The notes: generated from the sequence alone by a model not told the origin. A DNA stretch of 22,785 nt from JAJXZP01 sp035505775 (GCA_035505775.1 DATJQN010000204.1:1-22785); one strand, 5' to 3'; counted from the first letter of the stretch, positions 13,334 through 21,140 are shown. Translations and numbers: made by a program.

Positions 13334-15910
13334 ATGCCCGAATCGTCCGCGATATCGAAAGCCTCATTCGTACTCGGCATGGCACTCGCCGCCGCTGCGA
13401 TCTACAGTCTTGCCGCGCTCGCCTCGACAGGTCTTCCCGGCGGGGCACCCCTGTTCTTCGCCGCGGCGGGGGCGGCTCTACGGGATTCCTTCTCGTGGGC
13501 GGCGCTGCTGGTCCCTGCATGGTTCGCCTGCGCGGCGATCCTCGCCCTCCTGCCCGGATGGCGGCCGGGCTCCCTGGTCGCCCTTACAGGTTCAATTCTG
13601 TGCTTCGTTCCGGTGGCCGTCTTCGCCCGCCTGTCCTCCGCTCCCGCCGATTATGCCGCAGAGTATCCCTTCCTCGAAGCAGCCGGCCTGCCCGCTCTGG
13701 GCGCCGGATGCGCAGCTCTGACCCTCCTTGTAGCCGCACTGGTGGCTCGCCTGAGCCTGTCTGTTGCGCGGCACGGTCGGATTGTCGCCGAATTCGGGGC
13801 GCGTCCGGGGTTATTGCCGCCGCCAAGGCTAGAGCCTCCGGACGCAGGAGAGGACGTATCGGGGACAGAGCCGACCGCCGCCGGGCGGGCTGGCGCCACG
13901 GTGGAAGAAGCCGGTATTGAGCCTGAAAACGCCGGCAACAGGATCGACCATGCTCTGTCCCTGCTCCCTCCACTTCCTCCCCTGCACTCGCTGGATGAGG
14001 ATGACGAGGATCTGGTTGCCGTGGAGGACCTCGAAGAGAGCGAACCGGATGCAGTCGCGGATGGGTCGACCCAGGGCCGCGCTGCAACCGTAAAGCTCTC
14101 GGGCGCCAGACCGATCGAGTTCACCTCGGTGCCGCCGCATCCCGCCTCGACCCAGGCGGCCGAGGATGCAAAAGAAGCGGCGGTAAAACGCATTCTCGCC
14201 CGCCGTGCCTCCGACCGGAAGGATCGACCCTACGCAGTCCCGGTTGAAGGGCTGCTGGCGAGCTACCCCGACGGTCAGTACTGGATCATCGACGACAAGA
14301 CCCGACATTCCGCCGAGGTGCTCCGGGATACCCTGGCAGAGTTCAACATCGAGGCGGAGGTCACGGGGATACGGAAGGGTCCGGTCATCACTATGTTCGA
14401 GATTCTTCCGGCGCCGGGAGTGAGACTTTCCAAGATCGCGAATCTTGCGGACAACATCGCCCTGCGGCTGGCGGCATCGAGCGTGCGGATAGTCGCGCCC
14501 ATCCCGGGCAAGCATGCCGTGGGCATCGAGGTGCCCAACGAGCATCGTTCCATCGTGTCGCTGCGCGAGATTGTCGAGAACGAAGGTTTCCGGAACTCCA
14601 AGATGGAGGTGCCGGTCATACTCGGCAAGGATATCGCCGGCGAGGTGCAATTCATCGACCTGACACAGACGCCCCATCTCCTGATAGCGGGAGCCACGGG
14701 CTCCGGCAAGTCGGTCTGCGTCAACTCGATCATCCTCTCGATCCTGTTCAAGCGATCACCGCAGGAAGTGCGCCTGCTGCTGATCGATCCCAAGATAGTC
14801 GAACTCAAGCTCTACAATGACATTCCACACCTTCTGACGCCGGTGATCACCGAGCCCAAGCGGGCCTTCCAGGCACTGCAGTACTGTATCTGCGAGATGG
14901 AGCGACGGTACAGCCTGCTGGACCGGGTCGGCGTGCGGGATGTGCGGAGCTACAACCGCAAGGTCAAGGAGAAGGGGCTCGCCGCGGAACGGCTTCCCTA
15001 CCTAGTGGTCATAATCGACGAGTTTGCCGACCTCATGGCCACCACGGGCAAGGAACTGGAATCGACACTCGCCCGCCTCGCGGCCATGTCACGGGCCGTG
15101 GGCATTCATCTCGTGCTGGCCACGCAGCGTCCCTCGATCGACGTCATCACCGGGCTCATAAAGGCGAACATTCCCAGCCGCATAGCCTTCATGGTGGCGA
15201 GCAAGTTCGACAGCCGGATCATCATCGACATGGTGGGGGCGGAGAAACTCCTCGGCCGGGGCGACATGCTCTTCGCGAGCGCCTGGGATCCCTTCCCCAT
15301 CCGCATGCAGGGAGCCTACGTTTCCGAGGAGGAAGTCGAGAAGGCCGTGGAGTATGTGAAGACCCTCGGCGAGCCGGAGTACATCGACGACGAGATCTTT
15401 ATCGACGAAGAGGAGGACGACGAGCCCTCGCTGTTCAGCGACGAGGATGACGACCCCCTGTTCGAAAAGGCCCTGGAGATCGTGCTCCAGCAGGGGAGGG
15501 CAAGCGCCTCTTATATCCAGCGCCGCCTAAAGATCGGCTACAACCGCGCATCGCGCCTGGTTGAACTCATGGAAGAGAAGGGGATAGTCGGACCGGCCAA
15601 GGGCTCGAAGCCGCGGGACCTGGTGCGCAATCCCGAAATTCTCGGGAAAGCCGAGGGCGCACTGCGGGGACACTCCGATGCCGCGCCCAGCTCCCCGGGC
15701 GCCCTTGCGGGCGGCTCTGGGAGCGGCTCTGGGAGCGGCGTCGTGGGCGGCCATTCGGGCAAAGCCCTCGCGGGCGGCTCCGGGGGCCGCCATTCCTCCG
15801 GTGCCCTCCCGGGTCCCGGCACATCGGGCCTCGGACCTCATCCCGACCTGATATCCGACCCTGAGACCCGACCTGGACAGCGCATCACCGGGGAGGATGA
15901 CCCGGACTGA
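13334..15910 (+). CDS. ftsK: DNA translocase FtsK/SpoIIIE
   Basis: This 858-aa septal DNA pump moves chromosome termini during division. The N-terminus has four predicted membrane helices (about 11-32, 54-74, 81-100, 119-143). A Pro/acidic-rich linker follows (about 155-300, including LDEDDEDLVAVEDLEE). The alpha-beta motor shows FNIEAEVTGIRKGPVITMFE, Walker A GATGSGKS (453-460), Walker B VVIIDEFADLM with D562, and ATQRPSIDVITG. The winged-helix gamma domain (about 700-763; ASASYIQRRLKIGYNRASRL) would read KOPS-like orienting sequences. After gamma, where FtsK normally ends, comes an unusual ~95-aa Gly/Ser-rich tail with an in-frame repeat. ATG 13334 is used because the longer frame overlaps recR without conservation. 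Confidence 0.95.
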   Translation: MPESSAISKASFVLGMALAAAAIYSLAALASTGLPGGAPLFFAAAGAALRDSFSWAALLVPAWFACAAILALLPGWRPGSLVALTGSILCFVPVAVFARLSSAPADYAAEYPFLEAAGLPALGAGCAALTLLVAALVARLSLSVARHGRIVAEFGARPGLLPPPRLEPPDAGEDVSGTEPTAAGRAGATVEEAGIEPENAGNRIDHALSLLPPLPPLHSLDEDDEDLVAVEDLEESEPDAVADGSTQGRAATVKLSGARPIEFTSVPPHPASTQAAEDAKEAAVKRILARRASDRKDRPYAVPVEGLLASYPDGQYWIIDDKTRHSAEVLRDTLAEFNIEAEVTGIRKGPVITMFEILPAPGVRLSKIANLADNIALRLAASSVRIVAPIPGKHAVGIEVPNEHRSIVSLREIVENEGFRNSKMEVPVILGKDIAGEVQFIDLTQTPHLLIAGATGSGKSVCVNSIILSILFKRSPQEVRLLLIDPKIVELKLYNDIPHLLTPVITEPKRAFQALQYCICEMERRYSLLDRVGVRDVRSYNRKVKEKGLAAERLPYLVVIIDEFADLMATTGKELESTLARLAAMSRAVGIHLVLATQRPSIDVITGLIKANIPSRIAFMVASKFDSRIIIDMVGAEKLLGRGDMLFASAWDPFPIRMQGAYVSEEEVEKAVEYVKTLGEPEYIDDEIFIDEEEDDEPSLFSDEDDDPLFEKALEIVLQQGRASASYIQRRLKIGYNRASRLVELMEEKGIVGPAKGSKPRDLVRNPEILGKAEGALRGHSDAAPSSPGALAGGSGSGSGSGVVGGHSGKALAGGSGGRHSSGALPGPGTSGLGPHPDLISDPETRPGQRITGEDDPD
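15701..15783 (+). repeat. In-frame direct repeat in the FtsK C-terminal tail
   Basis: The 20-base segment starting at 15701 (GCCCTTGCGGGCGGCTCTGG) recurs at 15764-15783 with two differences, a period of 63 bases or 21 codons. The sequence between also holds a doubled GGGAGCGGCTCT-type unit. It encodes the GSGSGSG and ALAGGSGG stretches of the tail. Such repeats typically grow and shrink by slippage. Confidence 0.6.
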
Positions 15911-15931
15911 GATCCGGTGTTGAAGATCTGG

Positions 15932-17242
15932 ATGCGTAGCATAGGAATCCTGGGGGGCGGCCAGCTGGGTCGCATGACCATCGAGGAGGCGAGAAAGTAT
16001 CTCGCCCATATTGAGGTGCTGAGCCCGGACTACCCCTCTCCCGCCTCCGATATTGCCGACGAAGTGCTGGTCGGGGACCTGATGGCCTATGAGGACGTGC
16101 TTGACTTCGCTCAACGGGTGGATGTGCTCAGCTACGAAATAGAAGGGGTGAATACCGCTGCCCTCCGCGAGGCCGAGCGACAGGGCAGGCTCGTCGTGCC
16201 ATCCGCCGGCGTGCTGGAACTCATTCAGGACAAGGCGCGGCAGAAAGAGATGCTCGACACTCACGGCATTCCAACCGCGCGATGGACCCCGCTCGAGCTC
16301 GGGGACGGGTTGCCGGAGGACAGCGGGGTATCCGGGGACAGTGCTGGGGTGGGCGGGACGGCGCTTCCTTCAACGGCAAAGACGCCTGGGGGGCCGGACT
16401 GGGCCGGCGCTCTTGCGGCAGCCGCACGACGCCTCGGGGGATTCCCTGTCGTGCAGAAGAGCCGACGTGGCGGCTACGACGGCCGTGGAGTTGTGGTTCT
16501 CGCCGGCCCGACTGATCGGTCGCCGTTGCGGGGACAGAGCTTCTTCGAGGAGCGCATCGATTTCACGAAGGAACTCGCGGTGGTGGTGGCGCGCAGCCTT
16601 GACGGTTCCGCGGTTGTCTATCCCTGTGTAGAGATGGTTTTCGATCCGCGGGCCAATCTCTGCGATTCGGTACTTGCCCCAGCTCGTGTGGAAAAGGCCT
16701 TGCATCGAAGGGCTGAAGAGACCGCACTTGCCGCGATTCGGGCTCTCGACGGCTCCTCGCGAGCTTCCCCGAGGGACAGTGCTGCGACGACGCCCAATGC
16801 CGCCCCGGGGGACAGTGCTGCGGCAACAGCGGGAATATTCGCGGTGGAAATGTTCCTGTTAAGCAATGGAGAGATCCTGGTCAACGAGATCGCCCCGAGG
16901 CCCCACAATTCCGGGCATTTCTCCATCGAAGCCTGCGTCTCCAGCCAGTTCGATCAGTACCTTCGCGTACTGCTCGGGCTGCCGCTCGGGAGTGCCGAGC
17001 TTCTCAGCCCCGCGATGATGGTCAACCTTCTGGGCGAGCCCGGGCAGTCGGGGGTGGCCGAATACATCGGGATGGAGCGTGCGCTCGCTATCCCGGGGGT
17101 CTCGGTGCATCTCTATGGCAAGCGCGAGGTGCGCCCTTTCCGCAAAATGGGCCATTTGACGGCCCTCGGGCGGAGCGTGGAGGAAGCGGCCGAGCGCGCA
17201 GAGGCAGCTCGGGATTTCATCAAGGTGATGGCTCGAGTATAA
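15932..17242 (+). CDS. purK: N5-carboxyaminoimidazole ribonucleotide synthase (PurK)
   Basis: This 436-aa ATP-grasp enzyme converts aminoimidazole ribonucleotide, ATP and bicarbonate to N5-CAIR in de novo purine synthesis; PurE, encoded nearby, then mutates the product. Motifs are SIGILGGGQLGRM (3-15), ADEVLVGD, VLSYEIEGVN, FPVVQKSRRGGYDGRG (171-186), FFEERIDF, and LVNEIAPRPHNSGHF (317-330). It is longer than the usual ~350-390 aa because of two low-complexity insertions, at about 124-155 and 277-300. Both carry DSA(G/A) repeats encoded by copies of GGGACAGTGCTG, yet catalytic motifs are intact. The start could be GTG 15917 or ATG 15932; I prefer ATG because the family begins right at this point. 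Confidence 0.94.
   Translation: MRSIGILGGGQLGRMTIEEARKYLAHIEVLSPDYPSPASDIADEVLVGDLMAYEDVLDFAQRVDVLSYEIEGVNTAALREAERQGRLVVPSAGVLELIQDKARQKEMLDTHGIPTARWTPLELGDGLPEDSGVSGDSAGVGGTALPSTAKTPGGPDWAGALAAAARRLGGFPVVQKSRRGGYDGRGVVVLAGPTDRSPLRGQSFFEERIDFTKELAVVVARSLDGSAVVYPCVEMVFDPRANLCDSVLAPARVEKALHRRAEETALAAIRALDGSSRASPRDSAATTPNAAPGDSAAATAGIFAVEMFLLSNGEILVNEIAPRPHNSGHFSIEACVSSQFDQYLRVLLGLPLGSAELLSPAMMVNLLGEPGQSGVAEYIGMERALAIPGVSVHLYGKREVRPFRKMGHLTALGRSVEEAAERAEAARDFIKVMARV
16334..16346 (+). repeat. GGGGACAGTGCTG word within first purK insertion
   Basis: This 13-base word reads GDSAG in frame and sits in the first purK insertion, just after a degenerate copy (GGAGGACAGCGGGG, from 16316). The same word occurs at 16808-16820, and a 12-base version at 16773-16784. 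Confidence 0.6.
16773..16820 (+). repeat. Two GGGACAGTGCTG copies, 36-nt period, in second purK insertion
   Basis: GGGACAGTGCTG at 16773-16784 recurs at 16809-16820, exactly 36 bases (12 codons) apart, encoding RDSAA and GDSAA. Spacing in whole codons keeps purK in frame. A related GGGGACAGAGCTTC occurs at 16530-16543 in the same gene. Confidence 0.65.
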
Positions 17243-17243
17243 T
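17238..17243 (+). promoter_or_regulatory. Consensus -10 box (TATAAT) before the B3/4 gene
   Basis: A perfect TATAAT spans the purK stop codon and ends seven bases before the ATG at 17251, so initiation there would yield a leaderless mRNA. The -35 region 17-18 bases upstream (TTTCAT) is poor. Confidence 0.4.
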
Positions 17244-17250
17244 CCGAACC

Positions 17251-17949
17251 ATGGAACAGACTCCACGCATCGCCTTCGATGCACAACTCGAGCCTCGGCG
17301 CTTTCGGGTAGGCTTGGTGTGGGCCTCGGGGCTCAATACCGTCGTAACAACCGGCATGCCGTCCTATATTGCCCGGCTTATGGAGTACGTCCGTTCAAAG
17401 GGCGAATCGCACATCTCGCCGGAACGCAAGGCGGCGGTGCGCGACATGCTCAGATTCGGCTCATACAAGCCCGCGGGTCGAGCCAAACCGTCCAGCGAGT
17501 ACCTACTGACCGCTGCCCTGGCAGGCGAATTCCCCCTCGTGAACGGCCCCGTGGACGCCAACAACGCGGTGAGCCTGGAATGGGGCTATCCTGCAAGCAT
17601 TTTCGATGCGGAGAAGACGGGGCTCGAACTCCTAGTTCGAAGAGGAGAAGAAGGGGAGCGCTACATTTTCAACGCTTCGGGACAGGAGATCGACCTGAAG
17701 GACCTCCTCGTCGTGTGCCGTCCCGCGCAGGGTGGCGGCGCGGAGGGTGGCGCTCCATGGTCGCCCTGTGGGAATCCCGTCAAGGATGCCATGGCTACGA
17801 AGGTGTTCGAGGGCGCACGACGCGTGGTGGCCGTCGTGTATGCCCCGAGCTCCGAGAGTCCCGCGGAGATTGAAGCCTGTTCCGCCCGCTTTGCGGCGTT
17901 GCTCACCGGGGAATGCGGCGCCGAATCGGCAGGATATCGGGTGTACTAG
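17251..17949 (+). CDS. B3/4-domain protein (PheRS beta-like tRNA-editing fold)
   Basis: This 232-aa protein resembles stand-alone B3/4 domains, the fold that in phenylalanyl-tRNA synthetase beta subunits hydrolyses mischarged tRNA. The diagnostic part is RFGSYKPAGRAKPSSEYLL followed by LVNGPVDANNAVSLEWGYP (about 68-114), then a DLLVVCRP strand and a C-terminal stretch with DAMATKVFEGARRVVAVVYAP. Function of the free-standing form is unproven; trans-editing or amino-acid binding are possibilities. It begins eight bases after the purK stop without a Shine-Dalgarno sequence and may be leaderless from the TATAAT immediately upstream. A Gly/Ala-rich segment near 158-168 looks like a loop insertion. 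Confidence 0.82.
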   Translation: MEQTPRIAFDAQLEPRRFRVGLVWASGLNTVVTTGMPSYIARLMEYVRSKGESHISPERKAAVRDMLRFGSYKPAGRAKPSSEYLLTAALAGEFPLVNGPVDANNAVSLEWGYPASIFDAEKTGLELLVRRGEEGERYIFNASGQEIDLKDLLVVCRPAQGGGAEGGAPWSPCGNPVKDAMATKVFEGARRVVAVVYAPSSESPAEIEACSARFAALLTGECGAESAGYRVY

Positions 17950-17990
17950 GACTTCGGCCGCGTAGCGGCAGGTTCCATCCGGAGACCGCG

Positions 17991-18016
17991 CCCGGAATCC
18001 CGGATTCTCAACCGGG
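17991..18016. terminator. Possible bidirectional hairpin between convergent genes
   Basis: CCCG and GAATC pair with GATTC and CGGG around a CCG loop, with a TCAAC bulge on one side. It lies in the 88-base gap between the B3/4 gene and the convergent cNMP-binding gene. There is no T tract on either strand, so termination activity is uncertain. Confidence 0.3.
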
Positions 18017-18037
18017 CACCAGTTCCGAAAGCTCCGA

Positions 18038-18574
18038 TCAGTCATCCTTCTCGTTGAAGAGATTGTCCACCATGGCATCGATCTCGTCCTGGGCGATGTC
18101 GGACTTGCGTTCATAGGCGAGCTCTTCGTTGGCAAGTTTCAGCTTGCGCAGGAGACTGAAGATTATTGTCAGAAGGATCTTGTTGCCGGCCTCGGCGTGC
18201 CGTTTCAGGAAGCGGACCAGTTCCTTGCGATGGATACGGAGTACGGAAGAGGGACCGAGTGCGGTCACCGTGGCCGTGCGTTTTACGCGCGTGAAAATCC
18301 CCGCCTCTCCAAAAACGTCTCCTGGACCCAGGGAGTTGACATAGACCTGCTTGTCCTCCTTGTCCTCGTGAACGGTGATGCTCACCGTTCCCTCGATAAT
18401 CCCGTAGAAATAGGGACTGATCTCCCCTTCCTCGACGAGCACTTCGCCCTGTTCGACTCGGAGAACGTCGGAGACGGAGAGCAGGTCGACGATTTCACCG
18501 TCGGAAAGAAACCGGAAGGAGACTATCCGGCGAACGGGTTCCACCAAGGACATCTTTTCGGCGAGCGCGATCAT
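18038..18574 (-). CDS. Stand-alone cyclic-nucleotide-binding domain protein
   Basis: This 178-aa protein consists of one cNMP-binding beta-roll (about 20-125) and a C-terminal helical stretch. The phosphate-binding cassette reads GDVFGEAGIFTRVKRTATVTA, with the conserved Glu90 and a basic residue at the position that contacts the cyclic phosphate. Earlier family features are VEQGEVLVEEGEISPYFYGI and GTVSITVHE. There is no helix-turn-helix, so it is not a CRP-type transcription factor, and it has no kinase or channel domain. It may act as a signalling adaptor through its charged C-terminal helix (ANEELAYERKSD). The start at 18574 is supported by a strong GGAGGAA ribosome-binding site. It is divergent from purE and convergent with the B3/4 gene. 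Confidence 0.88.
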   Translation of the reverse strand: MIALAEKMSLVEPVRRIVSFRFLSDGEIVDLLSVSDVLRVEQGEVLVEEGEISPYFYGIIEGTVSITVHEDKEDKQVYVNSLGPGDVFGEAGIFTRVKRTATVTALGPSSVLRIHRKELVRFLKRHAEAGNKILLTIIFSLLRKLKLANEELAYERKSDIAQDEIDAMVDNLFNEKDD

Positions 18575-18639
18575 TGCTTCCTCCTGTATCCGAAGTATAT
18601 GCATGGCGTCGAGCGGCGCGAGGGATGTCAGCGGTCCTG

Positions 18640-18669
18640 TTGCGAAGAATCCGGCCTTCGTACTAGAAT
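18640..18669 (+). promoter_or_regulatory. Candidate purE promoter, leaderless geometry
   Basis: TTGCGA (18640-18645) and TAGAAT (18664-18669) are separated by 18 bases. The -10 ends five bases before the purE ATG at 18675, so transcription would start at or next to the start codon. The -35 is weak. Confidence 0.4.
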
Positions 18670-18674
18670 CCGCC

Positions 18675-19217
18675 ATGGCAGCATTCGGCGAAGGGCCGCT
18701 TGTCGCGGTGATAATGGGCTCCGATTCGGATCTTCCGGTGATGAAGGAAGCCGTCCGCACGCTTGAGGAGTTCGGGGTGCCGGTGGAGACGACCATTGTA
18801 TCGGCGCATCGCAGCCCGAGCCGACTGGTGCAATATGCCCGAGGCGCCTCGGCACGGGGCATCGAGGTCATCATCGCGGGGGCTGGCGGAGCCGCCCATC
18901 TGCCGGGCATGACCGCGAGTTTGACGGAACTGCCGGTGATCGGGGTGCCCGTGCGCAGCAGGACCCTCGATGGTCTGGACAGTCTCCTTTCGATCGCTCA
19001 AATGCCTTCAGGCATACCTGTGGCCACAGTGGCCGTAGACGGGGCACGCAACGCGGGAATACTCGCCGTGCGCATCCTTGCGCTTTCGCGGCCCGATCTC
19101 CGTGCGGCTCTCGTCGAATTCGCAGCGGCGATGGAGAGCGAAGTCCTTGGCAAGGCGGAGCGGCTCGAGCACCAGGGACCTGAACGCTACGATCCTCGCG
19201 ACGACGGAACGCTCTGA
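18675..19217 (+). CDS. purE: N5-CAIR mutase (PurE)
   Basis: This 180-aa PurE rearranges N5-CAIR from PurK to CAIR. It has the signature VAVIMGSDSDLPVMKEA near the N-terminus, then ETTIVSAHRSPSRL with the catalytic-site histidine, and IIAGAGGAAHLPGM, the phosphate/ribose loop. Presence of PurK in the window supports a class I (N5-CAIR-using) PurE rather than the AIR-using class II. ATG 18675 is chosen since MGSDSD normally lies within the first 20 residues. It is separated from purK by two unrelated genes, so the pair is clustered but not a simple operon. The stop overlaps the next start by one base (TGATG), coupling it to the Sua5 gene. Confidence 0.95.
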   Translation: MAAFGEGPLVAVIMGSDSDLPVMKEAVRTLEEFGVPVETTIVSAHRSPSRLVQYARGASARGIEVIIAGAGGAAHLPGMTASLTELPVIGVPVRSRTLDGLDSLLSIAQMPSGIPVATVAVDGARNAGILAVRILALSRPDLRAALVEFAAAMESEVLGKAERLEHQGPERYDPRDDGTL

Positions 19218-20227
19218 TGGAATTGCTCGCTGCCACGGAGGACAACCTTCGAAGGGCCGGCGCCTGCATCGCAGAGGGCGGCCTGGTGGCCCTGCCGACG
19301 GAAACGGTCTATGGCCTTGGTGCGGACGCCTTCAATCCCCGCGCCGTCGCACGGGTTTTCCAGGCTAAGGCTCGACCGACTTTCGATCCCCTCATCGTGC
19401 ATATTGCCTCGCTTGACGAGGTCTCCAGAGTCGCCCTGCCTGCCGGAGGTGCCGCGCGCATCCTCATGGAACGACTCTGGCCGGGGCCGCTGACCCTCAT
19501 CCTGCCCCGTCGCGAGAAGCTGCCGGACCTCGTAACAAGCGGGCTCCCGACGGTCGCCCTGCGCTACCCCTCCAATGCTCTGGCGCGTGCGATCATCCGA
19601 TACTCCGGAACCGCGGTGGCCGCCCCGAGCGCGAATCCCTTCGGCTATCTCTCTCCGACGATGGCCTCGCACGTTGCTGCCCAGTTGGGCGACCGGGTGG
19701 ACCTAATAGTGGACGGCGGAACCTGTCACATCGGTGTCGAATCGACCGTGCTGGATGTGACCGTCGACCCACCAGTGGTGTTGCGCCCCGGCGGAATGGA
19801 GATCGAGGCGATCGAGGCGCTGATCGGGCCGGTTGCGATCGGGGGGAGGGGAAGCGCCCCGCCTCGGCCGCTCAGCCCGGGCCAGCTCGACAGCCACTAC
19901 GCACCCCGTACGCCGCTCCGCCTGCTTCCGGTTGACGAGATCGTGACGCAGGTGGCAACCCTGGACAGCTCCCTTCGACGGGCGGCCCTGCTCTTCCGGG
20001 AGGAATCCCTTTCCCGACTCGGCGATGCGGCCCGAAAATTCGCTGAAATACGGCTCCTTTCGGCAAGCGGCGACATGGTTGAGGCTGCCGCCCGTCTATT
20101 CCTCGAGCTGCATGAGCTCGATGACCGGCGTTTCGAGGAAATCTGGGTCGAACCGGTGCCCGAGCGTGGGCTCGGGCTGGCGATCAACGACAGACTTAGG
20201 AAGGCCTCGTTCGGGCACTTCAGATAG
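19217..20227 (+). CDS. Threonylcarbamoyl-AMP synthase (Sua5/TsaC type)
   Basis: This 336-aa protein makes threonylcarbamoyl-AMP from threonine, bicarbonate and ATP, the first step in t6A37 formation on ANN-decoding tRNAs. The YrdC domain shows LPTETVYGLGADA (26-38), the KAR motif (51-53), WPGPLTLIL, AAPSANPFGYLSPT and STVLDVT. A C-terminal Sua5 domain (about 220-336) follows a linker with SPGQLDSHYAP, the conserved signature of long Sua5 proteins as opposed to short TsaC. Start and stop are well defined: ATG 19217 overlaps the purE TGA by one base. It ends this tidy block of core genes, with an accessory, less G+C-rich island following. Confidence 0.95.
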   Translation: MELLAATEDNLRRAGACIAEGGLVALPTETVYGLGADAFNPRAVARVFQAKARPTFDPLIVHIASLDEVSRVALPAGGAARILMERLWPGPLTLILPRREKLPDLVTSGLPTVALRYPSNALARAIIRYSGTAVAAPSANPFGYLSPTMASHVAAQLGDRVDLIVDGGTCHIGVESTVLDVTVDPPVVLRPGGMEIEAIEALIGPVAIGGRGSAPPRPLSPGQLDSHYAPRTPLRLLPVDEIVTQVATLDSSLRRAALLFREESLSRLGDAARKFAEIRLLSASGDMVEAAARLFLELHELDDRRFEEIWVEPVPERGLGLAINDRLRKASFGHFR

Positions 20228-20416
20228 GCTGAGGCGCTCCTGCGGCCTGGCACGCAATTCACTGTGGAGGATAATTCCTTGTCAGGCAAACGCGCTGACT
20301 GTTCCACGGAGCGCTCCAGACCATTCCGGTCGAGCCTGAGACCTGTGATGTGGGCGCCCGCCGCTCGCTTGGCGTGAAAACGCATTGCACAGGTCGCCGC
20401 ACGGCACCGCTCCCCT
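20228..20416. other. Non-coding gap between sua5 and RAYT gene
   Basis: I see no gene in these 189 bases. It contains a perfect ten-base palindrome GGAGCGCTCC near 20309 but no terminator with a T tract and no copy of the GGGACAG word. It marks the downstream flank of the transposase gene, whose stop is at 20417. Confidence 0.4.
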
Positions 20417-20959
20417 CTACAGGTCCAGTGCGACGGAAGCGTAAGAGAGCGAGAGCGGCGCATGCTCCGGAAACAGCAGGTTCAAGCACTTTGGCAGCTC
20501 ATCTACCAACTCACGGCATCCCACCCTGCGATGCCACAGCCCGCCGTACCGCCAATCCCGTCGATTGGTCACCTGGTTTGACCTCACGGGATTCTCATCT
20601 ATGTACTCGAACACCTGCATGAGCTCACGCAGCCCTGACATGATGCGCGAAAAGAACCGGCTACCCCATACATGTCCGGTGATATTGCGAATCTTGTTGT
20701 ATGCCATTGCGAACACGCTCAGGATCCATTGCATTATCGCTGAAAGACTTTCATGAGTCCCTGGTTTGATCACCAGATGAAAATGGTTTCCCATGATGCA
20801 GAAATTGTCGATCCGGAAATCGTACTTCGCTTTCGCACGCTTCACGACCGTCAGAAACAGCTGCTTGGTCGCCCCCGCTTCGAGGATCATTTCCTTCCGG
20901 TTGATACGGGCCGACACATGGTATCGGGCACCTTTCTGCAGTTGTCGTGGCTTTCTCAT
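20417..20959 (-). CDS. REP-associated tyrosine transposase (Y1/IS200-like)
   Basis: This intact 180-aa HUH endonuclease belongs to the Y1_Tnp/IS200-like superfamily. The HUH motif is in CIMGNHFHLVIKPG, and a helix with AYNKIRN holds the likely catalytic tyrosine, followed by GHVWGSRFFSRIM and YIDENPVRSNQV, all characteristic of RAYT proteins. Such proteins nick and join single-stranded REP hairpins and are usually single-copy, domesticated relatives of IS200 transposases. There are no IS ends or companion genes. The gene is visibly less G+C-rich than its neighbours, consistent with transfer. Its upstream flank carries two 28-base repeats (21020-21082). No Shine-Dalgarno sequence is evident before the ATG at 20959. 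Confidence 0.9.
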   Translation of the reverse strand: MRKPRQLQKGARYHVSARINRKEMILEAGATKQLFLTVVKRAKAKYDFRIDNFCIMGNHFHLVIKPGTHESLSAIMQWILSVFAMAYNKIRNITGHVWGSRFFSRIMSGLRELMQVFEYIDENPVRSNQVTNRRDWRYGGLWHRRVGCRELVDELPKCLNLLFPEHAPLSLSYASVALDL

Positions 20960-21019
20960 GCCACTGCTACGCCGGCACTTCCTGTCGATGATTCAACAGA
21001 GTGTTATGTCGAGCATACT

Positions 21020-21082
21020 CCGTCGAGCTCTGTCCCTTCTCCCGCCGTTCTGCTCCGCCGAGCTCTGTCCCTACTCCCGGCG
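21020..21082 (-). repeat. Two tandem REP-like repeats upstream of the RAYT gene
   Basis: Two 28-base copies (21020-21047 and 21055-21082) are 35 bases apart and differ at three positions. On the minus strand each reads CGSCGGGAGWAGGGACAGAG, then CTCGRCGG. The core GGGACAGAGCTC relates to words in purK, ftsK and the radical SAM gene. Location beside a RAYT suggests these are its REP-type substrates. Confidence 0.65.
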
Positions 21083-21090
21083 TAAACTTC

Positions 21091-21096
21091 TATAAA
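21091..21096 (+). promoter_or_regulatory. -10 box (TATAAA) of the 21141 gene
   Basis: TATAAA would direct initiation near 21103, leaving a leader of about 38 bases with a ribosome-binding site. The -35 position falls inside the second REP-like repeat and has no consensus hexamer. Confidence 0.35.
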
Positions 21097-21140
21097 CACC
21101 GCCCCGGACCCATCCGATAATCAGGTTGGAGGATGGAGCC

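Noticed and set aside
18038..18574. CRP/FNR-type transcription regulator
   Set aside because: The cNMP domain is present but there is no helix-turn-helix; the C-terminus is only a charged helix.
20417..20959. Complete IS200/IS605 insertion sequence
   Set aside because: No subterminal IS hairpin ends or TnpB gene are seen; the protein motifs and single-gene context fit a RAYT better.
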